Shown one piece after another: positions 1 to 9,771 of a stretch of 64,000 nucleotides of DNA; the first letter of the stretch is position 1, and each line of letters begins with the position of its first letter. The DNA is from PCPOR2b sp965220385 (GTDB lineage: Bacteria; Poribacteria; WGA-4E; PCPOR2b). Position numbers and translations under genes: made by a program. The stretch is from positions 3,286,001 through 3,350,000 of the forward strand of contig OZ244825.1 in assembly GCA_965220385.1 (NCBI GenBank), read 5' to 3'. The notes below the pieces were generated by a model. It was not told where the DNA came from. It saw only the letters and a list, made by a program, of their open reading frames with translations, and searched no databases.

Positions 1-3000
1 CCTTGAGAATCCACGGACAACTGATGCCGCCTATACAATCATCGTCGACTATTCTTTTCAATCGGAGAGGTATAATGTCGGGTTGTTTGTAATCCCCGGT
101 AGCGAGAAAGTCCGGCTCAACGGGCGACAACTACAACGCGATATTGATTATACGATAGTGTACGAGGTAGGAAGTATCCGCTTCTTTACTGAACTTGATG
201 AATTTGATGAGATTGTAGTCGAATTTGAGAGGACTCCATTCGGTGGATCATTGCAACAGACGGTCGCTGGCTTGTGGCTCGAATATTCCTACGTTCCCAA
301 ACAGAGAGCAGAGAAAAAGGAGGAGCAGAAGTTGGACCGGTTTGAAAGGCTTATTGGCACAACCGATCGCCCGGAAACCGACGCTATGCTTGAAACGAGG
401 GACCCCGCCTTCGGGGGCAGGTCTTCCGATGGATTTGGTAGCAGGTTCGGCGGCAGCCAATTTGGAGGCGGCAGGTCTGGGCGGTTTGGAGGTGGTTTCG
501 GCGGTGGTGGTTTTGGAGGATATTCAAGTTTCGGCGGTCGATCCAGGCGAGGATTGCGTGCAGGAGGCAGCAGCTATTTCAATCCAACCTTCCAGAAAGG
601 ATTTAGCTTTGCAACGGGCTACATCCTGAACACTGGACAAAAACCGTCTCGTATTCCTGACGTCAATGGTGCACCGAGCCGGTTGCAGGCTGTAAACTTC
701 AATACTACCTTTGGCAGAGATTTCAATTTGGCGCCGCTGTTGAATCCATTGCCACTTGTCGCAATGCGTAATTTTCCGCTGTCGATAAATTTCAGCGGGG
801 AAACAGCATTCTCCCACAACAACCCGAACAGTGTTGGTCTCGCCCTAATTGATAGCATGGAGGGAACACGAGAGGCGTCAAACACTCCCACGTTCAAACA
901 CCACTGGCGCGTGAGCAGCCTACCTGTAGCAGAAGGCGTAACTCTGGACAATCGGGCGCTATTTCGTGTGCTTGCGAAAGATCTCAATGAATCGCAAGCT
1001 GTGGGTAACTATATGCGTAATCGTGAGGTACCCGCATCGGTAATCAATCCGCTGGCAACTTCGACGGAAGAACGCCTCGTCATGGAGGTGGGTTATGATC
1101 TTACGGACGTTATCGAAGAGTGGGGAGGGTTCTCGTACGGTCTTTCCGCTTCCGGGGAAGATTTCTCGGAGCGCCAATTCCTCGAGATTTGGTTTCGGGT
1201 ACGCGGTGACTCCGATGTGACCTTGCATATCGATCTGGGTGTCGTGAGCGAAGATAGCGACTTGGATAACCGACTTGACACCGAAGATCTGCCACCGGAA
1301 TTGGAAGATATCAATGGGGACGGGAAAATTGACACGTTGGATCTCGATCTGGAAAACCTACCTACCTCTCAAAAATTCCGTGCAAATGGTTCCTTGGATA
1401 CGGGCGAGGATGTCGGCTGGGAGTATAGCGCCGGGTTCCAACCGGTGCAAGTTGGTTCCAGCAATACAGTTTTAGATACAGAAGACCTTAATGGAGACGG
1501 GGTACTGGACACAACTGATGCGTACCTCGAAATTAAGATCCCACTCAACGATATCCCTGAAGAGTGGCTAAAACGCCAACATCCGAATGGCTGGACATTT
1601 CTGAGTATTCCTCTCAGCGCAGCGACATCAGAAGGCACCCGCTTACCCAACCTTGGGTATGTCCAACATCTACGTTTCTGGTTACAGAAGAACAGGTCTG
1701 GAACCGTTACAGGTAAATTTGAGTGGGCATCAATTGAGGTTGTTGGCGTTCAGTGGGAACGCGGCGTAGTCACGCGGAATGACGCCATTACCAATGATGC
1801 CGCTGAGCGGTTTACCGTTGGCACCAAGGATAACTTCAACTTCAATGACTATCACGCCGCCTATGAACAGATTAAGGATGAGGACGATTTTAGGAAGTTA
1901 CATCCCTTCACAGAAGCGACATACGGCTATCAACAACGGCAGCAGCGCGAACAAACGCTGACGTTGGATTATGTGCTTCTGCCAGAATCCTTCGGCGTCA
2001 CATCGCGGGTACTGCGCGGTCAACAACACGGTGAAGGACAAGATTTTTCAAAACACGATACACTCAGGCTGTGGATCTACGGAGACAGAAGCGAGACGAC
2101 ATTTGTATTGCGCCTCGCGCCGAGTATCCGCACCGGGTTCCGGTCCTCCTATCGCTCTGCAGGTCCTTTCGAGGATCCGCAAGATCAGGAAGAGGAAATC
2201 AACGTCTTTGAAAATTTGAGAGACTATTACGAGTACACCCGTGTAATCGATTTTGATGGCTGGAAGTTAATTGAAATAGAGTTAAGCGATCTGAAGCGGA
2301 ACGAGTATCCAGACGCCGGTCTATTAGGCGGTGTCATACCACAGACGGGTCAGACTGACCTATCGGATCCGGATTTATCAGTTGAAGAAGTGGTAGATCC
2401 CGACGAACCCGATGGACATCCGGATGGCTTCGTTGTACGAGGAACAAATAGTTCCCAACTTTCGATAAAGAACGTCGGCGGCATCCTGATTGGGCTCCGC
2501 AACGACACCCCACGGGAGATTGGTGGGGAGGTGTGGGTCAACGAAATTCATCTAAGCAATCCGATCGTCCGTTCAGGTTGGGCACGGCGTGCTAACATGG
2601 ATGTTAAACTCGGCAATCTGATTAAGGTTAATGGTGGATATGCAAAACAGGACAAAGATTTTGAAAATTCTGCTGGCGATACTGGACGCCAACGTCGACA
2701 AGATTTGGGTTATAGCACAACCAGCAATGACTTCAATATCAACAGCGAGCTTAGCCTCTTCTCTTGGCTACCCATCCGCTATTCTGTCCGAGAGGAGGAA
2801 TCTGAAACAGAAAGTCAGCGTGGCTCGTTCAGCTCCTTCCAAAGTGGAAAAAGTAAAACCAAGAATCGGGACTTTTCAGCGACTTTTAATCTACGCCCAC
2901 TTCCAGTGTTAGGATTCGCACTCAACCGTCAAGATTTTTGGAACGAACGGCAGGGAACTGAACTCAGCGATCTTTATACCGGCTCTTTCCAGTTCGGGCT

Positions 3001-4669
3001 TGGCTCGTTTTTTGGACTTGACGCCCAATATCACCACGAGGATGTTGAAACTGATTCATCGACGGCAACAGAGACGTACAGTAGCAGCGGTTCTTCATTT
3101 GGAAGCTATTATGGACGGAGCCGAGATGAAAAGGTTGATAGCGGCAGTATTTCACTCGATATCAGCCCGTTTGAGAGTTTCAGTCTGAACCCGCAGTATG
3201 AGGTCCGTCGAACGCTTGAGAAACACGATCCCAACGACCAAGGGGGACGTAGTTTCAGCAGCTTTGCACAATTCACAGATCCAACCGAGGAGACAGAAGA
3301 ACCAACCGCAGCGCCGATTTTTACCATTGCGGAACGAGAACATCGACTTGCTCTGAACCCACGTCTGAATCGGGATCTGTTAGGTATTCGTCCAACGCTT
3401 AATAACCGGATCAGCCTAAACGAAAATTGGTTCGGCGATCGGAAAGATGCCCGGCTCAGTGCGAATATCAGTTTAGGGCTCAATGTCCGTCCGCGTGTGT
3501 GGTTCGGTTGGCTGTTCCGTGAACCGGAGCCTGAAGCCGCGTCCGAAGAAGGAGACGGGCAGGAAACAGAAAAGAACGGACAGGAAGGTAACAAGGGGCA
3601 GAGTGCTGAAAAATCCAAGCCCTCCGAAGAATTTGATAGCTTTGAGGCAGAGACGCGTCTTGAGGAAAGCCGCCAGCGAGAACTTGACAGGCTTGAACGG
3701 ATGGGGGTCGATTCCGACACAATTGAAGATGCGGAGAACCAACGTGGGGACTGGATTCGTCGCGACAAAGCGGAAATGGCACGCAAGTTGAGAGAGCGAA
3801 AGAGTAAGGGAGAAGAAGAGGAGGAAAAGGAGGCGGGCATAATTCAACGAAGCATCGAAAGCCTTGGGCTGAATGCGAACGTTAGTCTTAATAACCAAGA
3901 TTCTCTACGCGGATTGGATCCGGGTATGCGGATCGCAGACATCCTACAGCTTCCAGATGAGGCTGAAGAACGGACCCAGTCGCGCCAGGGCACGCGCTAC
4001 AGTTTCCGCACATCGGTTGATCCGTGGAGTTGGGCTTCACTTGGCGGCAACATTGACCGCAGCAATAACTTCACCAAGTCATCAAGCACTTCCTCCCGAG
4101 CTGAATCCGTTCGTTATGAAGGAGATATCAAGATTTTCAACGCGAAAAACACGTCGAGCCTTCAGTTGAGATACGGTTACACGCTCCGGGATCAGAGCAA
4201 CGTCAATACCCAGATTGGTCAGAGCACCGCTCACGAACCTTCGATTAGCTGGAGTCATACATGGAGAGAGACGACGAGAACTGCATTTGGTATCCGTCTC
4301 ACACAGCGTGACGGGGAACGCAGCGGAATTGACACAACTTCGTTCATTGTTACGCCGAATGTTAGCGTCGACTACCGAGTACGGATAGAAGGTGGACTTC
4401 GTCTTCCCTTTGTCGGCAAGATTTCGCTGGAGCATGATTTAGACCTCAGTAACACGCTCTCAACGGTTATCCGTCGTGAACGGTTTGGAGCAAATAGGGA
4501 AGAACGGTCTGAGCGATATGAGACATCTCTGCGGGTTGGATACAGGTTAAGCGAGCGTCTTACTGCTGATATGAATCTCGGGTTGAGCTACAATAACGAC
4601 CGCGTCGAAGAGGGGCGGGATTTCATTTCGGTGGCAAGTGCGTTGACGGTTCGTGGGGAGTTTGAGTAA
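1..4669 (+). CDS. SprA-like outer-membrane translocon/cell-surface protein (5' end outside window)
   Basis: The reading frame is open from base 2, so the gene begins upstream; about 1555 residues are visible. The phrases IPGSEKVRLNG, DYTIVYEVGSIRF, GEVWVNEIHLS and RRANMDVKLGNLIKV match my recollection of SprA/Sov, the giant barrel through which type IX cargo crosses the outer membrane. A Gly/Phe-rich stretch lies at bases 412-545. Two Asp-rich calcium-loop-like segments (DINGDGKID near 1310, DLNGDGVLD near 1485) and a highly charged Glu/Lys segment (about 3520-3840) interrupt the beta-strand-like sequence. The last 250 residues alternate as expected for barrel strands. A PorV-like gene and a cargo-like gene lie 34 kb downstream. 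The 3' end overlaps the convergent ASPIC gene by 47 bp. Alternative: another large surface barrel. Confidence 0.72.
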   Translation, partial: LENPRTTDAAYTIIVDYSFQSERYNVGLFVIPGSEKVRLNGRQLQRDIDYTIVYEVGSIRFFTELDEFDEIVVEFERTPFGGSLQQTVAGLWLEYSYVPKQRAEKKEEQKLDRFERLIGTTDRPETDAMLETRDPAFGGRSSDGFGSRFGGSQFGGGRSGRFGGGFGGGGFGGYSSFGGRSRRGLRAGGSSYFNPTFQKGFSFATGYILNTGQKPSRIPDVNGAPSRLQAVNFNTTFGRDFNLAPLLNPLPLVAMRNFPLSINFSGETAFSHNNPNSVGLALIDSMEGTREASNTPTFKHHWRVSSLPVAEGVTLDNRALFRVLAKDLNESQAVGNYMRNREVPASVINPLATSTEERLVMEVGYDLTDVIEEWGGFSYGLSASGEDFSERQFLEIWFRVRGDSDVTLHIDLGVVSEDSDLDNRLDTEDLPPELEDINGDGKIDTLDLDLENLPTSQKFRANGSLDTGEDVGWEYSAGFQPVQVGSSNTVLDTEDLNGDGVLDTTDAYLEIKIPLNDIPEEWLKRQHPNGWTFLSIPLSAATSEGTRLPNLGYVQHLRFWLQKNRSGTVTGKFEWASIEVVGVQWERGVVTRNDAITNDAAERFTVGTKDNFNFNDYHAAYEQIKDEDDFRKLHPFTEATYGYQQRQQREQTLTLDYVLLPESFGVTSRVLRGQQHGEGQDFSKHDTLRLWIYGDRSETTFVLRLAPSIRTGFRSSYRSAGPFEDPQDQEEEINVFENLRDYYEYTRVIDFDGWKLIEIELSDLKRNEYPDAGLLGGVIPQTGQTDLSDPDLSVEEVVDPDEPDGHPDGFVVRGTNSSQLSIKNVGGILIGLRNDTPREIGGEVWVNEIHLSNPIVRSGWARRANMDVKLGNLIKVNGGYAKQDKDFENSAGDTGRQRRQDLGYSTTSNDFNINSELSLFSWLPIRYSVREEESETESQRGSFSSFQSGKSKTKNRDFSATFNLRPLPVLGFALNRQDFWNERQGTELSDLYTGSFQFGLGSFFGLDAQYHHEDVETDSSTATETYSSSGSSFGSYYGRSRDEKVDSGSISLDISPFESFSLNPQYEVRRTLEKHDPNDQGGRSFSSFAQFTDPTEETEEPTAAPIFTIAEREHRLALNPRLNRDLLGIRPTLNNRISLNENWFGDRKDARLSANISLGLNVRPRVWFGWLFREPEPEAASEEGDGQETEKNGQEGNKGQSAEKSKPSEEFDSFEAETRLEESRQRELDRLERMGVDSDTIEDAENQRGDWIRRDKAEMARKLRERKSKGEEEEEKEAGIIQRSIESLGLNANVSLNNQDSLRGLDPGMRIADILQLPDEAEERTQSRQGTRYSFRTSVDPWSWASLGGNIDRSNNFTKSSSTSSRAESVRYEGDIKIFNAKNTSSLQLRYGYTLRDQSNVNTQIGQSTAHEPSISWSHTWRETTRTAFGIRLTQRDGERSGIDTTSFIVTPNVSVDYRVRIEGGLRLPFVGKISLEHDLDLSNTLSTVIRRERFGANREERSERYETSLRVGYRLSERLTADMNLGLSYNNDRVEEGRDFISVASALTVRGEFE

Positions 4670-6308
4670 TCGTAAGGGATTGATTCGGTTTCACGTCCGC
4701 AAGTTGCTCGGCATCTCCATTGGGCCATTCTACCTTGATAAGATCAATTTGGGCGTCATTCCCAATTCCGAAGATAGCCGTGAGTTCGCTCTGTGAACAG
4801 TAGCTTGCGCCACTTTTCACCGTACGGGTCTGCGTACCAGATTTCGATTGCACGGTAATCTTCGCGCCGATTCCGCTCCGATTGCTCTTGGCCCCGACCA
4901 ATTTCAACTTGATCCAGTTGTTGCGATTCCCGCCATCGTTACGGTATAGCCGGGCTGCCGTATCGGAAGCGTTCACCAACACATCCCAATCGCCATCGTT
5001 ATCGATGTCCCCATACGCCGCGCCGCGCCCGACGATCGGTTTTTGGAGATCTGACCCAACTTTTGGCGCAACGTCCTCAAACTGACCGTTACCGATGTTG
5101 TGGAACAGATGCGGCGGTTGTGCGTAAGTCACTTCGCTCTGCACGGCGTTGATGTCATTCTCAATGTGACCGTTCGCTGCAAAGATATCGAGTTTTCCGT
5201 CAAGGTCGAAGTCGAAGAAGAAGCAACCAAACGTCAGCGTTAGCAGGCTAGCATACCCGACGTTGGCGACGGGCGCATCGTCAATAAAAAACTCCCCTTC
5301 GTTATGGTAGAGATTCATCATCTCATTGGAGAAATTCCCGATTACGAGGCTTTCTCGACCGCTGCCATTATAGTCCCCGGCATCAATGCCCATCGCTCCC
5401 CGGGCAACACCTCTTTCATCGTAAGCGATGCCAGCGAGCATTCCTCTTTCGATAAAGGTGCCGTCCCCGTTGTTCTGATAGAGCTTATTCGGCTGGGTGT
5501 CATTCGCCTCAAAGATGTCGGGAAAACCATCGGCATTGTAGTCAAACACGCAGACACCGAGCGATTTACTGGTGGGGTCCTCGATCAGGGCAATCCGTGA
5601 GACATCGGTGAAGGTTCCGTTCCCCCGATTCCTGAACAGTTTGCTCGCCTGTCCCGGATACGATCTGGGACCGCAGTAGGATTGATTCACTCCATCTAAC
5701 GTGCAGAAAAGATTTGTTTCAGGCGTCCATTCTATGTAATTGGCAACAAAGAGGTCGAGGTTCCCATCTTTATCGTAATCCAGCCAAGCACAGCTTGTCC
5801 CGAAACCGGGATTATCAATCCCCGCCGATTCCGTTGCATCAAGAAAGGTCCCATCTCCCTGATTCTGAAACAACCGATCCGCCGTTAGGCAGCTGATATA
5901 CAGATCATCATCGCCATCGTTATCGTAGTCGGCAACGGCAACACCGAGTCCATACAGTTCTACAGCAAGACCGGCGGTTTCTGTGGTATCGGTAAAAGTT
6001 CCGTCCTGGTTGTTTCGATAGAGTCCCGGCGTTTGTCGATTTCCGGTTGGGTGTCCGCGCCAATCCTTACCGCTCACTAACAGGATATCTTGCCAGCCAT
6101 CGTTATCGTAGTCAATAAACGCACAGCCGGAAGCGATCTCTTCTGGAACGTATTTCCCGCCAAACGCACCGGTGTTGTGGACAAAGTCGATCCCTACCTT
6201 TTCTGTAATATCGACAAATTGAGGGAGTGTTTCTGCCGCGATTGTACCCTGGATCGAGATCAGAGATATACAGATAAAAAGCCATTTTGTTAATGATGTG
6301 GTTTTCAT
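4623..6308 (-). CDS. Secreted FG-GAP/VCBS repeat protein with C-terminal ASPIC/UnbV domain
   Basis: Start chosen at ATG 6308, which opens a 561-residue protein with a clear signal peptide (MKTTSLTKWLFICISLIS...AA); the frame extends 26 codons further upstream but that part lacks signal character. At least seven FG-GAP/VCBS units are visible through Asp-rich loops such as DYDNDGWQD, DYDNDGDDD, DYDKDGNLD and DFDLDGKLD, predicting a calcium-binding beta-propeller outside the cytoplasm. The C-terminal ~100 residues (NNWIKLKLVG... GIGAKITV... VEWPNG) match the ASPIC/UnbV domain. Its molecular role is unknown; the family is common in planctomycetes and related marine bacteria. Its last 47 bases overlap the end of the SprA-like gene on the other strand. 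Confidence 0.88.
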   Translation of the reverse strand: MKTTSLTKWLFICISLISIQGTIAAETLPQFVDITEKVGIDFVHNTGAFGGKYVPEEIASGCAFIDYDNDGWQDILLVSGKDWRGHPTGNRQTPGLYRNNQDGTFTDTTETAGLAVELYGLGVAVADYDNDGDDDLYISCLTADRLFQNQGDGTFLDATESAGIDNPGFGTSCAWLDYDKDGNLDLFVANYIEWTPETNLFCTLDGVNQSYCGPRSYPGQASKLFRNRGNGTFTDVSRIALIEDPTSKSLGVCVFDYNADGFPDIFEANDTQPNKLYQNNGDGTFIERGMLAGIAYDERGVARGAMGIDAGDYNGSGRESLVIGNFSNEMMNLYHNEGEFFIDDAPVANVGYASLLTLTFGCFFFDFDLDGKLDIFAANGHIENDINAVQSEVTYAQPPHLFHNIGNGQFEDVAPKVGSDLQKPIVGRGAAYGDIDNDGDWDVLVNASDTAARLYRNDGGNRNNWIKLKLVGAKSNRSGIGAKITVQSKSGTQTRTVKSGASYCSQSELTAIFGIGNDAQIDLIKVEWPNGDAEQLADVKPNQSLTITQTPHEPSTHLPPK

Positions 6309-6346
6309 TATTGGCTCACAAAAAGATAAAAGTGCAACACACTCAG

Positions 6347-6380
6347 AGAAACCGAGTTTTTTCCTCAAAACTCGGTTTCT
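6347..6380. repeat. 14-bp perfect stem hairpin, dispersed palindrome (copy 1)
   Basis: AGAAACCGAGTTTT (6347-6360) and its exact reverse complement (6367-6380) flank a 6-base loop and are followed by TGCACAA. The same stem, again followed by TGCACAA, occurs at 44634-44666. It lies between the Gfo/Idh/MocA gene and the ASPIC gene, both on the minus strand, so it could act as a transcript-end or processing hairpin, but there is no strong U-tract. Confidence 0.7.
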
Positions 6381-6419
6381 TTGCACAACTTCTTAACATG
6401 ACCTCACTGTTGATTGTGT

Positions 6420-7412
6420 TCAAGTGCCCACTTTAACTTTCGCATTATGTGTCATCGCCGCCTCAACGGCAAGGCAGGTTTCAACCGTTGCAATCCCTTC
6501 CGACAGCGGACAAGCCAGCGGCGTATCTTCCAAGATGCTATCGACAAAGTTCTCCATCTCGTACACCCACTCGGGTGAACCGCGACCGTGTAGCGGCGTC
6601 GTGGTCAAACGCTCTGGATCCCATTCGGCAGACTTGTGCAGATAGCCTTGAAGCATTTCTTCCTCCCACCAACAGACAATTGTCCCGCCGTGCCCGTAGA
6701 CGGAAAGCGACATGATGTATGGGCGTACCACCGACGCACTGGTAAATACCTTGCCCATCGCACCGTTCCTGAATTTCAGGATTGCGAGCCGTGCATGGTC
6801 CGTATAATCACCGGATACCTCCTCAATGTCACCAGCGATCCAGCGCAACAGATCTACGGAGTGATAGGCGATGCCCAACCGCATTTGGGAACGGGGGCTG
6901 CGTCCCCACGTCAGACGGCTTGGATATTCATCCGGATCCGCCTTATGTGCGTAGTTAGATGAGAGGTAGAACAGATCGCCGAGGTTTCCGTCGGAGACGA
7001 CCTCTTTGGCGTGTGCGAAGGTGGGCCAAGAACGGCAGATATGTCCTGTGGCAGCCTTCTGGTTCGGATACTCAAACATGGCGATGCGAAGTGCTCGGCA
7101 CTCCTCAATGGTAAGGCACGCGGGCGTCTCGCCAAGCACATGCTTACCTGCTTGTAAGCACGCGAGCAGTTGTTCCGCGTGGAGGTAGTGCGGTGTGCAC
7201 AGGTTGAATGCGTCAATTTCGTCATCCCGCAAGGCTTCATCAAATGAGCGATAGATTTTCGGAACACCCCACGTCTCCGCCTTCATCTTTGAGGCATCAG
7301 AATGTGCCACCACAGCGGCAACCGTCGCCTTCTCAGATATTGCCTTGTAACCGTTAAAATGGTTCGTACCTGTCCAACCTGTACCGACTATACAGACGTT
7401 GACTTTTTCCAT
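6420..7412 (-). CDS. Gfo/Idh/MocA family oxidoreductase with ETP in place of EKP
   Basis: A 330-residue protein with an N-terminal Rossmann fold (VGTGWTG, residues 9-15) and the typical C-terminal alpha/beta domain with HSVD (184-187). These are NAD(P)-dependent sugar or polyol dehydrogenases. The usual catalytic EKP is here E95-T96-P97, so the lysine that contacts cofactor and substrate is missing; the protein may be a diverged or non-dehydrogenase member. ATG at 7412 has AAGGAG about 8 bases upstream. A 111-bp gap containing a hairpin separates it from the ASPIC gene downstream. Substrate unknown. Confidence 0.88.
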   Translation of the reverse strand: MEKVNVCIVGTGWTGTNHFNGYKAISEKATVAAVVAHSDASKMKAETWGVPKIYRSFDEALRDDEIDAFNLCTPHYLHAEQLLACLQAGKHVLGETPACLTIEECRALRIAMFEYPNQKAATGHICRSWPTFAHAKEVVSDGNLGDLFYLSSNYAHKADPDEYPSRLTWGRSPRSQMRLGIAYHSVDLLRWIAGDIEEVSGDYTDHARLAILKFRNGAMGKVFTSASVVRPYIMSLSVYGHGGTIVCWWEEEMLQGYLHKSAEWDPERLTTTPLHGRGSPEWVYEMENFVDSILEDTPLACPLSEGIATVETCLAVEAAMTHNAKVKVGT

Positions 7413-7845
7413 CGCTTAGATCTCCTTATTCCGATAAATCCTTTCGCATATAAGAACGGATTCGTTACTGGGTTCTCAAAAAAACTAACGTCACTCCGGA
7501 GCTTCTGTGATATAATAGCGTGGGTTGCAAACTGTGCGAGGAAGCTGCAAGGGTAACCACAAAGGTTACCCCTACAAAGGTCCAATCCAATGTAGGGGCG
7601 GGTCTTGTGCCTGCCCAACTCCCAGCTGCGTAAGTCCTATGGAGTAATAAGATAGGATTATACTGGCAAAGGTAGTTCCAACTGACTTTCCCCATCGCTC
7701 GGCATTAAGAGTAGTGGAAAAGTGGGGGTGTGTCAAGCGTAAAAACCCTATCCAACCAAAGCACAACAGAAGGCATTGGAAACCAATACTCTAGCATCAT
7801 AAGGACAACTGTAACTCGTAACCGAACACCGGAGGTATAAGAGCT
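7413..7845. other. 433-bp divergent intergenic region with dispersed repeats
   Basis: This region separates the minus-strand Gfo/Idh/MocA gene from the plus-strand PhyH gene. I see a short hairpin GGGTAACC/GGTTACCC at 7551-7571 and a G-rich motif at 7592-7616 (GTAGGGGCGGGTCTTGTGCC and onward), a kind of sequence I recall as a dispersed repeat in other bacterial genomes. A TATAAT at 7511-7516 has no convincing -35 partner. The short open frames here overlap one another on both strands, show no family resemblance and are not called. Confidence 0.5.
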
Positions 7846-8658
7846 ATGCCCAAACTGGTTGATCCCTTCATCGCAGATCCGGATGACATGGAAGCACAGA
7901 TCGAATGCTTCAAAACCCACGGCTATGTCATCCTGCCAGACCTACTTTCACCCGATGAGGTCGACACCCTCAACGACGCCATCGATCGAGATCGGGAGGC
8001 GAACCCGTTCATGTGGTTCTCAGGAACTTCACCCGACTACAACTGCAATCTCTTGCTGACAGAACCCGCGTTTGAGATGAGCATCCGCCATGAAAGGCTG
8101 CTCCCACTTATCGGAGAACTGATGGGGGGTCCCATCTGTTTTGAGGAGCTTGCTGTGCGCCACCGTGGTGGAGAGGCTGAAGCGCGCGATACGGGATGGC
8201 ACAGAGATCGTGGCTATTGGCCCGAACACCCCCTGAATCTCGATTATCCACAGGTCATCTACTACTTGAACGATGTGAACGAAACTACCCACTGTTTTTC
8301 TATCAGTCCGGAGCCGGCGGGCGGGGAAATCCTTGATGACAGAGACGCACATCTTGAACGCGGCGGCGTCCTCCATTTCTACGGCAGTGCAGGTTCGGCA
8401 ATCCTTTTCAACTGCGCTACTTTACACGGCGTCACACTACGTAAAACCGATGAAGTGCGCCGTACCATTCAGGTCTATTATGGGCATCCTAACCGCCGTT
8501 CTTTGAGCGAAGTAACGATGATGCCTCCGAACCTATGGCGAGACCATTCAGACCCGGAAGTTCGGCGTTTCTACAGCAAATTCAATCGGTATACGAGAGT
8601 GATGATGGATGGCCTTAGTATGCCCGATGATAGAGAACACTCGCTTCCCCAACTGTAG
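7846..8658 (+). CDS. Phytanoyl-CoA dioxygenase (PhyH) family protein
   Basis: A 270-residue Fe(II)/2-oxoglutarate-dependent oxygenase of the double-stranded beta-helix fold. The iron triad is visible: H119-R-D121 (GWHRD) and distal H194 (TLHGV). R206 (VRRTIQ) is placed to bind 2-oxoglutarate. The N-terminus FKTHGYVILPDLLSPDEV is the standard PhyH opening. ATG 7846 follows GGAGG by about 11 bases. The FG-GAP gene starts 10 bases after the stop, suggesting co-transcription. The substrate is not deducible; bacterial PhyH proteins hydroxylate many small molecules. Confidence 0.9.
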   Translation: MPKLVDPFIADPDDMEAQIECFKTHGYVILPDLLSPDEVDTLNDAIDRDREANPFMWFSGTSPDYNCNLLLTEPAFEMSIRHERLLPLIGELMGGPICFEELAVRHRGGEAEARDTGWHRDRGYWPEHPLNLDYPQVIYYLNDVNETTHCFSISPEPAGGEILDDRDAHLERGGVLHFYGSAGSAILFNCATLHGVTLRKTDEVRRTIQVYYGHPNRRSLSEVTMMPPNLWRDHSDPEVRRFYSKFNRYTRVMMDGLSMPDDREHSLPQL

Positions 8659-8667
8659 GTGAAAATT

Positions 8668-9771
8668 ATGGAATTCAAAGAGCATCTTGTTGATGACACA
8701 ATCAGAAGCGTTTACGGGCTGGAAGTCGCCGACATGAACGGCAACGGCAAGAAGGATATCATCATGGGCTCGACCGGCGAGCCGATCATTGTCTGGTACG
8801 AAGCACCCGATTGGAAAAGGCATCTGATTTCGGATCAACACCCCGGCAACATCACCATCGCGGCTCAGGATCTGACGGGCAACGGCGTACCGGATCTGTT
8901 TGTTGGAAGTGCATTCAATCGGGGCGATCGTTCTCTTATCGAATATCTGCATTGGCTTGAGGCACCGGAGGACGGTGGACAGTGGAAAAGTCACTTCATT
9001 GAAGAGATCCCATACCTGCACCGGATCGCGGTTGCTGACATCAACGGCGATGGTCAACCCCTTCTATTCGCCGCCTCAATTCAGGGACCCGAAGGCGGGT
9101 TAGATGATTGGTACGATCCGGGCAGTCTCTGGTGTTATCCATTCCCAAGCGATCCAATCAACGATCCTTGGGAACGCCACTTAATTGATGGCGAATTGCA
9201 TCTCAACCACGGATTGAGCGTTGGCGATGTGGACGGAGATGGCAGGCTGGATATTCTGATTGGCTGTCGCGACGGAGTGATTTGGCTTGAACCTCCTTCG
9301 GATCCGTTAATTGGAGAGTGGAACCGATGGGTAATCAGTGACCAAGAAAGCAGCGAGGTTTTCACGGTGGATCTTGATGGGGATGGAGTCAACGAGATCT
9401 TATCCATTGAACCGTGGCACGGGAACACGCTATCTTGGTACAAGGCATCAGGGGATTTGCGGACAGGTGAGTGGGCACGACACCAGATCGATGACACGTT
9501 GAACCGCGGACATTCGCTGCACGGGGCCGACCTCGATGGCGATGGGCGGGTGGAGATTATCTCTGGGTATAACGGCGAAGGCTGGAATCTCCAACTCTAT
9601 CGCCCTGAAGATCTCGATCAGAACCGGTGGACGAAAGAACTCATCGACAACGGCGGCTTGGGGGTCGGTAACATGCACGTACTTGACCTGAACGACGACG
9701 GACGGGTGGACATCATCGCCGGGGGGTTGAGCACGGGCAACGTCAAGTGGTATGAGAATTTGAGCGCATAG
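8668..9771 (+). CDS. FG-GAP/VCBS repeat protein without signal peptide
   Basis: I place the start at ATG 8668 because AGGTGA lies 5-6 bases upstream; the frame could also begin at GTG 8659, which falls within that Shine-Dalgarno. About 367 residues with repeated D-x-N/D-G-x-G loops (DMNGNGKKD, DLTGNGVPD, DINGDGQP, DVDGDGRLD, DLDGDGVNE, DLDGDGRVE, DLNDDGRVD), each followed by a short hydrophobic strand; this predicts a seven-bladed propeller with bound calcium. There is no signal peptide, so location is unclear. Close coupling to PhyH suggests a shared transcript. No enzymatic motif is visible. Confidence 0.82.
   Translation: MEFKEHLVDDTIRSVYGLEVADMNGNGKKDIIMGSTGEPIIVWYEAPDWKRHLISDQHPGNITIAAQDLTGNGVPDLFVGSAFNRGDRSLIEYLHWLEAPEDGGQWKSHFIEEIPYLHRIAVADINGDGQPLLFAASIQGPEGGLDDWYDPGSLWCYPFPSDPINDPWERHLIDGELHLNHGLSVGDVDGDGRLDILIGCRDGVIWLEPPSDPLIGEWNRWVISDQESSEVFTVDLDGDGVNEILSIEPWHGNTLSWYKASGDLRTGEWARHQIDDTLNRGHSLHGADLDGDGRVEIISGYNGEGWNLQLYRPEDLDQNRWTKELIDNGGLGVGNMHVLDLNDDGRVDIIAGGLSTGNVKWYENLSA

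Noticed and set aside
3483..3791. 102-codon plus-strand frame over the charged region of the SprA-like gene
   Set aside because: Alternative frame of a Glu/Lys-rich low-complexity stretch.
3109..3840. 243-codon frame on the minus strand inside the SprA-like gene
   Set aside because: Ser/Arg-rich shadow of the plus-strand codons; no domain and no start signal.
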